Positions 56,925 to 64,000 of a stretch of DNA of 64,000 nt are shown here, piece after piece. Positions within the stretch are counted from its first letter, which is position 1; the number at the start of each line of letters is the position of its first letter. This DNA comes from Plazaster borealis (Eukaryota; Echinodermata; Asteroidea; Forcipulatida; Labidiasteridae). Made by a program: the position numbers and the translations under genes. The notes beneath the pieces are model-generated. The model saw nothing but the letters and a program-made list of their open reading frames with translations, searched no databases and was not told the DNA's origin. Location of the stretch: NCBI GenBank assembly GCA_021014325.1, contig CM037469.1:18065701-18129700 (forward strand). The letters are read 5' to 3'.

Positions 56925-59900
56925 GCAGGGTTCTACGTGGCCTTGGCAAGTCCTTGTGCAATCCCAGTCCCCACCAACCTTCAATGCTTAAATTGCTGAT
57001 TTAGCAGGGCAACTGGCAAGAAGAGCTTTCATTTCAAATGTGTTGTGTTTGGATGCATTGAGCAGGGTGCCTAGAAAGCAACCCAATACTGCTTTAAAGG
57101 GTTAATAATGAATGCATGAATAAATAAAAAAGGAATTGTACATCAGCCTGTACACCTGTCTCTCATTGCATTGACCAATAAATTAATAAATTAATCTGAA
57201 ATCAGCCAATCAACACATGATGTATAGAACTGTTGGACTCCCAGTTTATAATGGTGGTATATCTGATCACACATAAAGCCATAACCAGTTGTCTAGTGCA
57301 ATTCCCAGTTGGATTTTGAAGGGTTAAGAGTTGTTAAGGTTAAGTTCTTGAAAGTGCATGCAAACACTGTACTATGCCACCTCTGTAGGACTTCTACCTC
57401 CATGGTAGGAAGTTTTAAAACCCAATGGAAGGAGTGTACAGGTTCTTTCTTGCTGTACATAACAAGCACCACTACGCCAGTATGAATGCATGTAATTTAC
57501 ATACTCTACAAACCATTATTATGCCCATTCTGTTTGCATTACACACACCCAGTAAACACAGTCAAATCTCTTATACCAACACAACTGAATGCCAGGAAAC
57601 AGTCAAGATTCCATGTACAACTACACTCCTTGGCTCATTTACATTTACTTTTACAGACATCCTACTCACGTGTTGCATGCAAACCTTGCAGTGATTCAGG
57701 TGTACACTATGTGCAAATGCATGTGAGTTACGTATAGTACATGTATATGCAAAATTGAGTCATACATGTACATAGTTATAACTTTTATGATTGTACAAAC
57801 TGGAAATAATGTCATGCTGGTACCAGCTTTTCCAACATTTTGCATAATCTAATACAGGTGAAATCTTCTATTATATGATAAAACCACTCTGTACAACACT
57901 GTTTAAAGGCCTTGTCACACGAGGGCAATTTTTACAGGCAGCTTGGAGGCAACCAACCGCACTGCATGTAAAAGGAACACTTCGGTAGTACAGCAGACAT
58001 TTTTCTAATTCTATCTTACTGTCCCCAAGACAGTTTTTTTCTTCTTGGAGATTGCCTGGAACCGGTTGCCTGTAAATTGCCTCGTGTGACATGGCCCTTA
58101 GAGTAAACAATGTACAAAATGAGGCACATCTTAAAACAGAGAGGAAATGGCCAGGCAATTTGACTCCCAGTTTCTGGGACTAGGTCAACAAGTCAAACGC
58201 TGCAGGCATTTTGGCCGACTACATACTATTGTGGTTACCAAGGTGTGTAAAGGCCATGTTATGGTAATTTACAAGCAACCAGTTCCAAGCATCTCCAAGA
58301 AAAAGAGAAGAAAGATCAAATTGTCCAAACAACTTTCTTTGGGATTTGAAGACACCATCAGCAAAAACTTTAGTGTATTTTACACAGGTGTTCTTTTTGT
58401 AAGCATACAGTTGGTTGCCTCCCGACCAAGTTGTCTGGAAAAAACCCACTTCGGGCAACCAAAGTGAAATAAGGCCCATGGGATCCCACCTTCAACCATT
58501 CATGAAAACCAATTCCATTGAATTATAACATGCAGTAAACAATTGTTTTCTTCTGAAAACTCAGTCTGCGAACTCATACCTTTGCAAGTTGTTCTTGTAT
58601 GTCATCCCCGTCATCTTTAGTCCCTCTAAACGCAAAGAAATGATATGTAGAAAAATTCACTGTGGCAACAAAAGAATTCTGTATGGACTTGATAGTGGAC
58701 AAGTTGTTGGATGCTTGTCGCGGTGATGGCATAATGGCTCTCATGCTACTGTACTCTCACGAGAATGCTGTTCTCGTGATACTTCCAACTCGCAATACGA
58801 CTGCTCCTGCGACACTTCTGCTCTGATGACTTACGACCCCATGGGCAGTATAGTCACTTGAGAGCCGTTACGCTATTACTACGATAAATATTTAACAACT
58901 TGTCCACAAATCTAGTATAATATTATTCATAAAATAGTAACTGTACTAACAAAACTCAGAATTGTAATTACAGGCATGATATTTGGTCCTTGGGGAAAAA
59001 GCAGGACAAAGTAGTACAAGGGGTCGCCTGCATGTACTAAATGCTGGAAGATTTTATATATTATGTAATTTTCGTGCCATTTCAACCAATTTGCTGACAT
59101 TTCTGGAAAAAAAGTGCATTTGCTCATCAAAAAAAAACAAGAATAGGAGCTTTCAAACAGTTAATTAGGGCCTGCATTATACATTGTAATGACTTTGTAC
59201 ATGTAAGTATTTCTCAACATAAAAATGGCTGATGTTTTAGTTTGTCTTCACTGTTACACTCCATTTTGGCATTGGGAATCACAATTAATTTCTTTTAAAA
59301 ATATCTCTACATGTAGGCTGTAGCAACTGCACTGAAAACAAACAAAAAAATCTCAGAAATGAATAAATTCAACCAGTTTAAATAATAAACTGATATTTAA
59401 AAAAAACAAAGTTTTACTTGCTTTTTTTATATCACTGGGTTGAAGCAACTTGCACAAGGAAAAAAAACACCCAAAAACCCAGTCCCATTTAAATAAAGTC
59501 AATGTTACAGATTTAAAGGGATTGTATACGTTTGGTAATTGGAACCCAATGTCGTTTCAATCCTATATTGAAAATTTTATTTCAAAAGGTTTGAGATATT
59601 GCCAAAAATCTGGAGCGGTTATGTCCAAGCAGGAAGAACAATCTACAATTGGAATACACAGTCCAAGAAACGTTACTGTCAGTCACGCTTCTCAGATTCA
59701 AATTTGTTGGGATAAAAAATGATTCATTTATCCATAACCGCAGTTCATCTAAGTGAAAAGTTTCTGAAAATGCATTATCCAAAGCTGCTGTACTTCTTAC
59801 CAAGTAACTTTTTATTGCCATTAATTTTCAGAGTCATCCCCCAACATATAGGCCTACAAACCCTTTTAACTACTAAAATGCTCAAAACAAATAACTTCTT

Positions 59901-61844
59901 TTCAAATATCACCAGGTAGTACCAACTGCTCAAGAAAAAAACAGTAAAATGAAATCAATTTTACCAGTTTTTGTTATCAATTGATATACTTTTGTACTTA
60001 CCTAGATTCATCATCAACCTCCCCACGTGTACCACACAGGAAAGCTGTAAACCAACAAAATTGACAATACAAATTAATAACATCAGGCTTTGCTGATCCA
60101 TGTACATGTACATGTAGTTCTTAAGAGGCGCAACAAGTTTCCCCTCTCATAAAAGGATACTGAAAATGTTCAAACCTTTGTTGTCCATGCTCATGCTAGA
60201 AGCAGCCGATTCGTACAAATTCCTTTCACGGTATCTTTCTGATATGCATTGGTTTTTGTACAGATAGCAATGGTTTTTGACTGCTCTACTTTCAGATGCA
60301 AAGCTACCATGCAATGTACACTGATGGTACAGTAAAAAAATGACAAAAATATACTGGTACCACTTCCGCCCTCGAGTTAAACTAGCCATCTTATGATTAT
60401 GCTAAGTATGAAACTGAACTGGTGATAGATCATAAAATCCAAGTAGTTGAAAAACAACTAAGGAAATACATTGTACTATCCACTCATCTGGAAAAGGTCA
60501 AAGATAAAATTCTGAATACTTTGCTGGCTAATTGGTGACCCATTGATGACTAAAAATATATTTGATAACTAAAAATATACCTTTCCTTTTAACAATCATG
60601 ATCAATTTATAAGCAGTTTGATTACTTGACCTTTGCACTCTGATTCCCCTGTGTTAATTTTTTCTGACCTTTCATCACAAAGTTCACCACAGGGTAACTC
60701 AGCACTTGAACTTTTGGACTCCCGAGTATGATGGTTTGGCCTATTAGATCTCCATAATGTAGTTCCCGATAGATGCGATGCGGGCAACTTGGGTTTTGAC
60801 TTTAGGACGCATCAAACATTTAAATTTGTCTTCACAGCCAATTGGTTCACTCGATTCGGTTCACCGACCAATCAATCATGCAATTGCAAGGTCCGAGCAT
60901 TTGGGTTCAAGCGTTGAGTGTACTTGGTTGACAGGTTTTTGCATGTTATTCGGCAAAAGTGATGCACTGGCATTGTGAATGTATGCACAGTGTGTTGAGA
61001 AAGTTTTAGGTGAGTAGTACAAAGGAAACTGAAGTTAGTGCTGGCTGAAGAACAAAAAACGTTACGAAGGCCCAAAATGTGTGACTCCTATCCTTTAGTT
61101 CTAGAAGTATGGACTCATGATTATGGAGGTAGTAGCTAGGTCAGTCGAGTATAGTGTATCAGACATGATTTCCAAAAGTTAAGGAGGGAATGAAACTTAG
61201 GGGAAAGAATGGGCCAAACGAAGTATTGGCTATAAACATTCATTGTTTGGCTTTTTAATTTGATGGCATGATACTTGGTGATATTAACAGGGTTTGCCCC
61301 CCAAAAAAATTCAGTGACTGTCCAGTAGAACCAGTTTTAAACTTGTTGTTTCTGCCAAGTGCCAGCCAGCTTTTTCACTGGTCCATGGTTCCTAGTATGG
61401 ATTTTAAGGGATACTTTTCAAAACTGAACTAGCCTATCATGCCTATATAGCCAGCCAGACCACTTGGGAGATAATTTTGACTGGTCCTCAAGTGTTTTAA
61501 AGGGTGTGACCCGTGTGCATAACATTGGTAAGAGTAAAAATATAAATGTTAACAGATTTACACACAACTTACAATAATCAATATACAAATTAGGCCCTAC
61601 AAAGATGGTCGAGGTGGGCATGGTGGGAAACTCCCTTTGAAATAATTTTTACAAATACAATTGCCTTTCAGTTTTCATGCGGCTAAATAATGGTTCGAAC
61701 AGATACAACGTCTACACCTAAAATAAATTTACTTCCAATCACCGATAAATACTGACCAAGAATAAATGCAAGCACCACTCCAATGAGGAGGGCCAGACGT
61801 AACCGTTTGAGGAACATTGCAACACCACTCCAGCTGAAATTCAT
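44502..61844 (-). CDS. UXS1: UDP-glucuronate decarboxylase 1 (UDP-xylose synthase), complete 13-exon coding region
   Basis: Coding exons in transcript order: 61844-61757, 60044-60002, 58625-58580, 55875-55832, 55346-55286, 53130-52950, 50666-50502, 50051-49930, 49047-48884, 46901-46841, 46524-46467, 45896-45793, 44603-44502. The phases agree throughout, for 412 residues plus TAA; human UXS1 has 420. The enzyme converts UDP-glucuronate to UDP-xylose with bound NAD in the ER/Golgi lumen, feeding the xylose linker of glycosaminoglycans. Seen are an N-terminal signal anchor (about 14-33), the NAD-binding [10 protein letters not shown] (about 96-105), the SDR catalytic CYDEGK (Tyr233, Lys237), the STSEVYGD substrate loop, and the conserved [10 protein letters not shown] and [10 protein letters not shown] blocks. 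The start ATG is followed by a short cytosolic segment and the anchor, as expected for a type II protein. No key residue is missing. Confidence 0.96.
44690..45005 (-). repeat. Satellite-like repeat, about three copies, in UXS1 intron 12
   Basis: TCAACCCTC(C/T)TACTGTCTG and ACTATGCCAGCCTGCAA recur at roughly 105-115 bp. With the previous array it brackets the last UXS1 exon. Confidence 0.85.
45478..45787 (-). mobile_element. SINE family 1 next to the UXS1 exon 12 donor
   Basis: It runs from the AACTAGTTCTTTTCTAGCGC tail to a decayed head with CATCAAGTTCTGGTGGTTTA on the minus strand. The head ends about ten bases past the exon 12 donor (GTAAGTGTCA). Confidence 0.8.
45987..46075 (+). mobile_element. 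tRNA-derived SINE head with clear A and B boxes
   Basis: TAGCTCAGCTGG fits the A box exactly, and GGTTCAAATCC is a good B box 35-40 bases later. The anticodon arm does not pair well, and the 3' side runs into CAATTTTCTTTGTTCACCC, the tail also seen at 4465-4592. I call it a SINE rather than a tRNA gene. Confidence 0.65.
46160..46445. mobile_element. Diverged GACACC-type MITE
   Basis: GGGTGTCAACTCTCTTTTGT and the inverse TTTTGACACCAAAAAGGACA lie in the centre. GCGCACGACCTCAGCG and GAGTACGCTGCGCG are the arms. It resembles the 2613-2790 element and abuts UXS1 exon 11. Confidence 0.5.
46960..47280 (-). mobile_element. SINE family 1 copy in UXS1 intron 9
   Basis: From the tail, ACTCTTATATAGCGCAATTC, to the B-box-like inverse CATGACCAGGATTCAAACCC. 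It is followed by CAGAACTTGAGTCTGATGC. Confidence 0.8.
47735..48760. repeat. Tandem repeat of 75-91-bp units with a 16-bp palindrome
   Basis: GTATCAGGCCTGATAC recurs about eleven times, from about 47834 to 48663. Each is followed by TGGAACATTTCA(A/C)GGAGCACC and one or two GGCAATGACCAGG blocks. The duplicated block explains the two unit lengths (about 79 and 91). The last unit is diverged. It lies in UXS1 intron 9 and ends about 125 bp before exon 9. Confidence 0.9.
48884..53130 (-). CDS. UXS1: UXS1 exons 6-9: NAD-binding and catalytic core
   Basis: Exon 6 (53130-52950) holds [16 protein letters not shown] and [12 protein letters not shown]. Exon 7 (50666-50502) holds [16 protein letters not shown] and ASTSEVYG. 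Exon 8 (50051-49930) holds [17 protein letters not shown] with the Tyr/Lys pair. Exon 9 (49047-48884) holds [20 protein letters not shown] and [14 protein letters not shown]. In exon 7, Ser of the human HLASPASPP motif is Cys here. The exon 8 donor is GTCGGT, an unusual sequence. Exon 8 is directly preceded by a 76-bp tandem array containing copies of its acceptor. Confidence 0.95.
50047..50450 (-). repeat. 76-bp tandem array repeating the UXS1 exon 8 splice acceptor
   Basis: GATCTGTAAAGG recurs at 50049, 50125, 50201, 50277, 50353 and 50429, exactly every 76 bp. On the minus strand each unit reads CCTTTACAG|ATCC, identical to the real exon 8 acceptor, which belongs to the 50049 unit. After that the copies diverge from the exon (CTAAAGGGCACC against CCAAGAGCACC). 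The array occupies the 3' end of intron 7. Using any of the five upstream acceptors would give DPKGHP or DPKGHL and then a stop. Confidence 0.92.
50989..51349. mobile_element. Two MITE family A copies, head to tail
   Basis: The first runs from GGGCCAAATTTCAAAGAGC to CAGCCTTATGCTGGGC and the second directly on to GGATCTATGAAATTGGGCCC. The second is in the opposite internal orientation (AACAATAAGGTTACCAGCC). Confidence 0.75.
51350..52600. other. UXS1 intron 6 stretch, unexplained
   Basis: An ATG-started frame at 51720-52004 (94 codons) has higher GC content than its surroundings but matches nothing I recognise. I see no splice or promoter context for it. Confidence 0.3.
52600..52930 (+). mobile_element. 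tRNA-derived SINE family 1, best-preserved copy
   Basis: The head has TGGCAGAGTGGTTTAGAGC (A-box type) and GTGGGTTCGAAACCC (B box). The body has CCTTGAGCAAGATACTTCAC and GGTACCTGTGAGGGTAGAGG. The end has GCGCTATATAAGAACTAG and ATT repeats. The tail finishes about 20 bases from the UXS1 exon 6 donor. Confidence 0.88.
53235..53655. mobile_element. MITE family A' carrying a nested insertion
   Basis: GGGTCAAATTTCATAGCGC and CAGTGCTATGAAATTGGCCC are the outer ends. CTAATTTTCTTGCTAACC follows the insertion exactly as in the intact copy at 28775-29060. Confidence 0.8.
53394..53575. mobile_element. Nested TIR element with AGGATTAATC blocks
   Basis: CAGCCGATTTCACGAAACG and GGTGAAATCGACGGCTG are inverted ends. 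Inside, GGATTAATCCTA and AGTTAGGACGAGT occur in both orientations. A GCTG repeat at both ends may be the target duplication. Confidence 0.75.
53694..54580. mobile_element. Larger TIR element with GACTCC hairpin
   Basis: AAAGGGACACGTTGCCTTCG and its inverse AAGGCAACGTGTTCCTTTAA are the ends. Inside is a hairpin at 53871-53912 (CGCCATTTATGGGAGTCAA and its inverse). A second inverted pair around 54081-54145 has CAGTACAGGGAGGTG and CCTCCCTGTACTG. No ORF is found. Confidence 0.7.
54709..54870. mobile_element. MITE family A, left part
   Basis: AGGCCCAATTTCATAGAGC through GTTACCAGCCAAAATACCAT, ending near GCTCAGCAGCAAACTGTTGG without a right end. Confidence 0.7.
55286..61844 (-). CDS. UXS1: UXS1 exons 1-5: signal anchor and stem
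   Basis: Exon 1 (61844-61757) encodes [20 protein letters not shown] and most of a hydrophobic anchor ([10 protein letters not shown]). Exon 2 (60044-60002) finishes it and begins an acidic stem. Exons 3-5 (58625-58580, 55875-55832, 55346-55286) are small and encode a coiled, charged stem ([21 protein letters not shown]) and then [10 protein letters not shown] before the catalytic domain. The exon 3 acceptor was set at TTTAG|AGGG because the other nearby AG breaks the frame. The exon 1 donor is GTCAGT, a weaker form. Confidence 0.88.
56020..56290 (-). mobile_element. tRNA-derived SINE family 3 (minus orientation)
   Basis: On the minus strand, TTGGCGTAGTGGTATC (A-box-like) and CCCAGTTCGAATCACGCC (B box) head the element. 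A body with CCCTGGAATAATACTCTGGG follows, then an end with ATGAAATGAAATG-like text. Confidence 0.75.
56384..56925 (+). mobile_element. 5'-truncated non-LTR retrotransposon (CR1/L2-like), RT C-terminus
   Basis: An open frame ending at 56800 encodes about 139 residues. They include [58 protein letters not shown] and FKCLLKTYL, the typical C-terminal region of CR1-like reverse transcriptase ORFs. The 3' tail CGCCTTGAACACCCAGCAGG with an (ATT)n end follows. The rest of the element is missing. It lies in UXS1 intron 3. Confidence 0.85.
57903..58103. mobile_element. MITE with CTTGTCACACGAGGGCAATT ends
   Basis: AAAGGCCTTGTCACACGAGG and CTCGTGTGACATGGCCCTTA are inverted ends. A partial relative lies at 58245-58480 (GGCCATGTTATGGTAATTTA). 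Confidence 0.75.
58973..59170. mobile_element. MITE family D, left part
   Basis: CAGGCATGATATTTGGTCCT at 58973, then diverged. The right end is not recognisable. Confidence 0.5.
59514..59872. mobile_element. MITE family C, full copy
   Basis: AAAGGGATTGTATACGTTTG to CCCAACATATAGGCCTACAA, with GGAGCGGTTATGTCCAAGCA inside. It lies in UXS1 intron 2. Confidence 0.8.
60050..61756. other. UXS1 intron 1, nothing recognised
   Basis: Unique-looking, moderately AT-rich sequence. I see no gene, tRNA or inverted-repeat element in it. Confidence 0.4.
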
Positions 61845-62420
61845 TCGTGCCAAACCTTCAAAAAAATGCGGTCGAATGGATATAACGCAACGTCGCCGTG
61901 GCGGAAAAATGGGCCTGTTTACTCTTCAGATCAAATGAACCATGAGGGACTGCATACTTTTAAAATGTTCGGTAGAAAGGCAAACAAAACCCGCGTTCAA
62001 AAAACATGCAAATGAATGTTGTCATCATGTTTACTCACCCTGCGGTTCAGGGCGATTCAGTGGGGTCACGATCAACATTAAACTCTCCCCCTGACTCCCT
62101 TGGAGATAAGTCGACCTTCTTGTACATTGAAATATGAATGAGTCAAGTCGCCTGTGGATAAACCATCTCGACACATGTGTTGCGGGTATGTAAAGGGAGG
62201 AGCCAACCCCGTTCCCATTTTGTGATCGATCTCGCCGCGCCATTTCCCCCCATGCAAATTAGGCCTGTGGTCGGTCCAATCTATGTGCGTGTTTAAGCTC
62301 GGTACCCCGTAAAGACACATAAAGTCATAGAGTAACTGGTGCCCTCTCATTCTTCTTTGATCTTGTGACAAGTTTGAATGGATGCAGTTTAGGGTGACCG
62401 TGTTAACGGACAGACTAGAG

Positions 62421-62428
62421 TGACGTCA
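62421..62428. promoter_or_regulatory. CRE motif TGACGTCA upstream of UXS1
   Basis: A perfect cAMP-response/ATF-type palindrome about 580 bp upstream of the UXS1 start codon. An octamer ATGCAAAT is near 62254. Function is inferred from position only. Confidence 0.35.
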
Positions 62429-63189
62429 TATAGCGATAGCAACACATTAAACAACTTGGGACTGCAAAAAAACCGACCTCAGACTGGATGCAAGAAACTG
62501 CACAGACAATTCCTTGTAAAACCAACTATAATTAAAGATAGATTTCACGTTTGAAATAGGTGAGTGATTCGGTATGAATTTAGTCACTTTTCATGGAAGA
62601 AACAGTTGATTGAAAGACTTTTGTTTGAAAACCAAGTCAAGTGTTTTGACTTTTGTTGTGTGTCAACTCATCATTGATCATGTTGATTGTCATTAACCAG
62701 TTGCAATATTTAAAAATCTGATATAGGTATGTGAAGAAAAAATTCAAAGTGAACCAATACGAATGCAATTAGTACCACTGGAAAGAGCTTGAAAAATCCT
62801 ACACAGTGATACCAAAATTATTGAGAAGTCTTAATTGATAAAGAAATTACAAGCATTTGAAGCTCGTTAATTAGCGTCATTTTCTAACAGGCAATTGATT
62901 GGGATTTTGTGACCGAACGCTTTTTTTTTTCTCGCAGCGCTCATGCCCCCCCCCCCGAGTCAAGCGCTAATCCCGGCCCGCGACCGGTCAGTCATTTTCG
63001 CCACCGGTAAGTCATTTTCGCAACCATAAAAACAGACAAAACTTTCAGATATTAAAGACAGAATAACAATTAATATGTAGCTTTACCTTTAAAAAACCTA
63101 TTGTACAGTAAAAGAGTGATATAAGTGCCGTAACAACTTGAATTTTATTCAACTTCTCCAGCGAAGGTAAAAACATTCGCAAAAAAAAA

Positions 63190-63345
63190 AAAACATGGCG
63201 GATAAAGGGGATTCTCCACTACGTCATCATCGATTTTCCATGACGTCATCATACAGCCAATCAGAATGCGAAAGGGGGGTGTGTGTGCCGCGCGCAGTAG
63301 ATGCGGAACACAAATCTGGCAGAAAATAGCGGCCGCGATCGATGC
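63190..63345. promoter_or_regulatory. CpG-richer block with YY1-like, CRE and CCAAT motifs
   Basis: AACATGGCGGA (YY1-like) is at about 63192, TGACGTCA at 63241, GCCAATCAG at 63256, and GCGGCCGCGATCG near 63330. This is the most promoter-like composition in the window. It may serve UXS1 through a 5' non-coding exon, or a gene lying to the right. Confidence 0.35.
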
Positions 63346-63488
63346 GGATCTTCACATACCTATCTGATATTAAGTATAGGGCCAAAATAAATAATAACTG
63401 ACGGGCGATTTTACCAATTTAAACTACATACCAATGTGCCTTATAATATTAATGTTTATCATAACCTTGTTCATTGGGTATGGTGGCC

Positions 63489-63836
63489 CTGAAGGGACAT
63501 CAATCAATGATCAATTCAAACACTACGTGAACATTTACGTAAATATTCACATTTTTTGCCCCAATTCGCAAGTATTAACATAAATATTCACATAAATAGC
63601 TGCGATTGGGGCACAAATCAAGAATATTCATGTAAATATTTACGTAAATATTCATGATTTGTGACCCAATCGCAAATATTCACGTAAATATTTACGGGAA
63701 TATTAGGCCGTACATGATTTGTGCCCCAATCGCAAATAATTTACAATACATGAATATTTACGTGAATATTTGCAAAATGGGGCCAAAAACGTGAAAGTCG
63801 TAAATATATATGTTTGATGTCCCTTCAGGGAAATTC
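63489..63836. mobile_element. TIR element built of nested TTTACGTAAA palindromes
   Basis: CCCTGAAGGGACATCAATC and its inverse GATGTCCCTTCAGGG are the ends. The interior consists of repeated ATATTTACGTAAATATTC-type palindromes and GTGCCCCAATCGCAAAT blocks. There is no coding capacity. Confidence 0.8.
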
Positions 63837-64000
63837 AGGGCCGCATAATTAGGCCTTTTTCAACGAAACCATCTAAACTCCTTTGCTTTTGCTGCTTGCC
63901 TTTTGCTAGGAAAGTTAAGTTGCTTGTAACTTTTTGTATGCAGCACCGCCAGCCAGCCCAGTGAGTGGACTCCTCCGTTGCAGTTGGTTTACAACAAATA

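Noticed and set aside
63195..63329. Short plus-strand ORF starting ATGGCGGAT
   Set aside because: Only about 44 codons, no recognisable sequence. The start overlaps a YY1-like promoter motif.

Overview
This window looks like animal nuclear DNA, most likely from a marine invertebrate deuterostome such as an echinoderm. Three things point that way: two animal genes with many short exons and GT-AG introns, an AT-rich background, and a very high density of short inverted-repeat transposons and tRNA-derived SINEs. The echinoderm call is inference from the style of the repeats, not from a search.

Three protein-coding units are supported, all on the minus strand. (1) PEX1, the peroxisomal AAA+ ATPase, runs from a start codon at 24398 to a stop at 1964. 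I reconstructed 20 coding exons with consistent splice phases, about 1,540 residues. (2) A single-exon piggyBac-family transposase of 1,045 residues lies at 32521-35658. Its catalytic aspartates are intact and its N-terminal region carries five in-frame repeats of about 85 residues. (3) UXS1, UDP-glucuronate decarboxylase, runs from 61844 to a stop at 44502. It has 13 coding exons and 412 residues and looks complete.

Layout: 1-1963 is PEX1 3' flank with MITE and satellite copies. 1964-24398 is PEX1. 24399-32520 is intergenic and rich in MITEs. 32521-35658 is the transposase. 35659-44501 is intergenic and holds minisatellites, SINE pieces and AT-rich DNA. 44502-61844 is UXS1. 61845-64000 is UXS1 5' flank, with CRE and CCAAT motifs and a terminal-inverted-repeat element near the end. 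The genes are not an operon and have unrelated jobs: peroxisomal receptor recycling and UDP-xylose supply for proteoglycans.

The most interesting signal is that copies of exon edges have been amplified into intronic tandem arrays in both genes. In PEX1 intron 14, a 170-bp unit repeats the second Walker B exon three times, each copy with the catalytic Glu changed to Lys. In UXS1 intron 7, a 76-bp unit repeats the 3' splice site of exon 8 five times, and every copy leads to a stop codon within seven codons. PEX1 intron 2 also holds an in-frame look-alike of exon 3. Nested MITEs, a satellite family present at five loci and the expanded piggyBac N-terminus are further points of interest.
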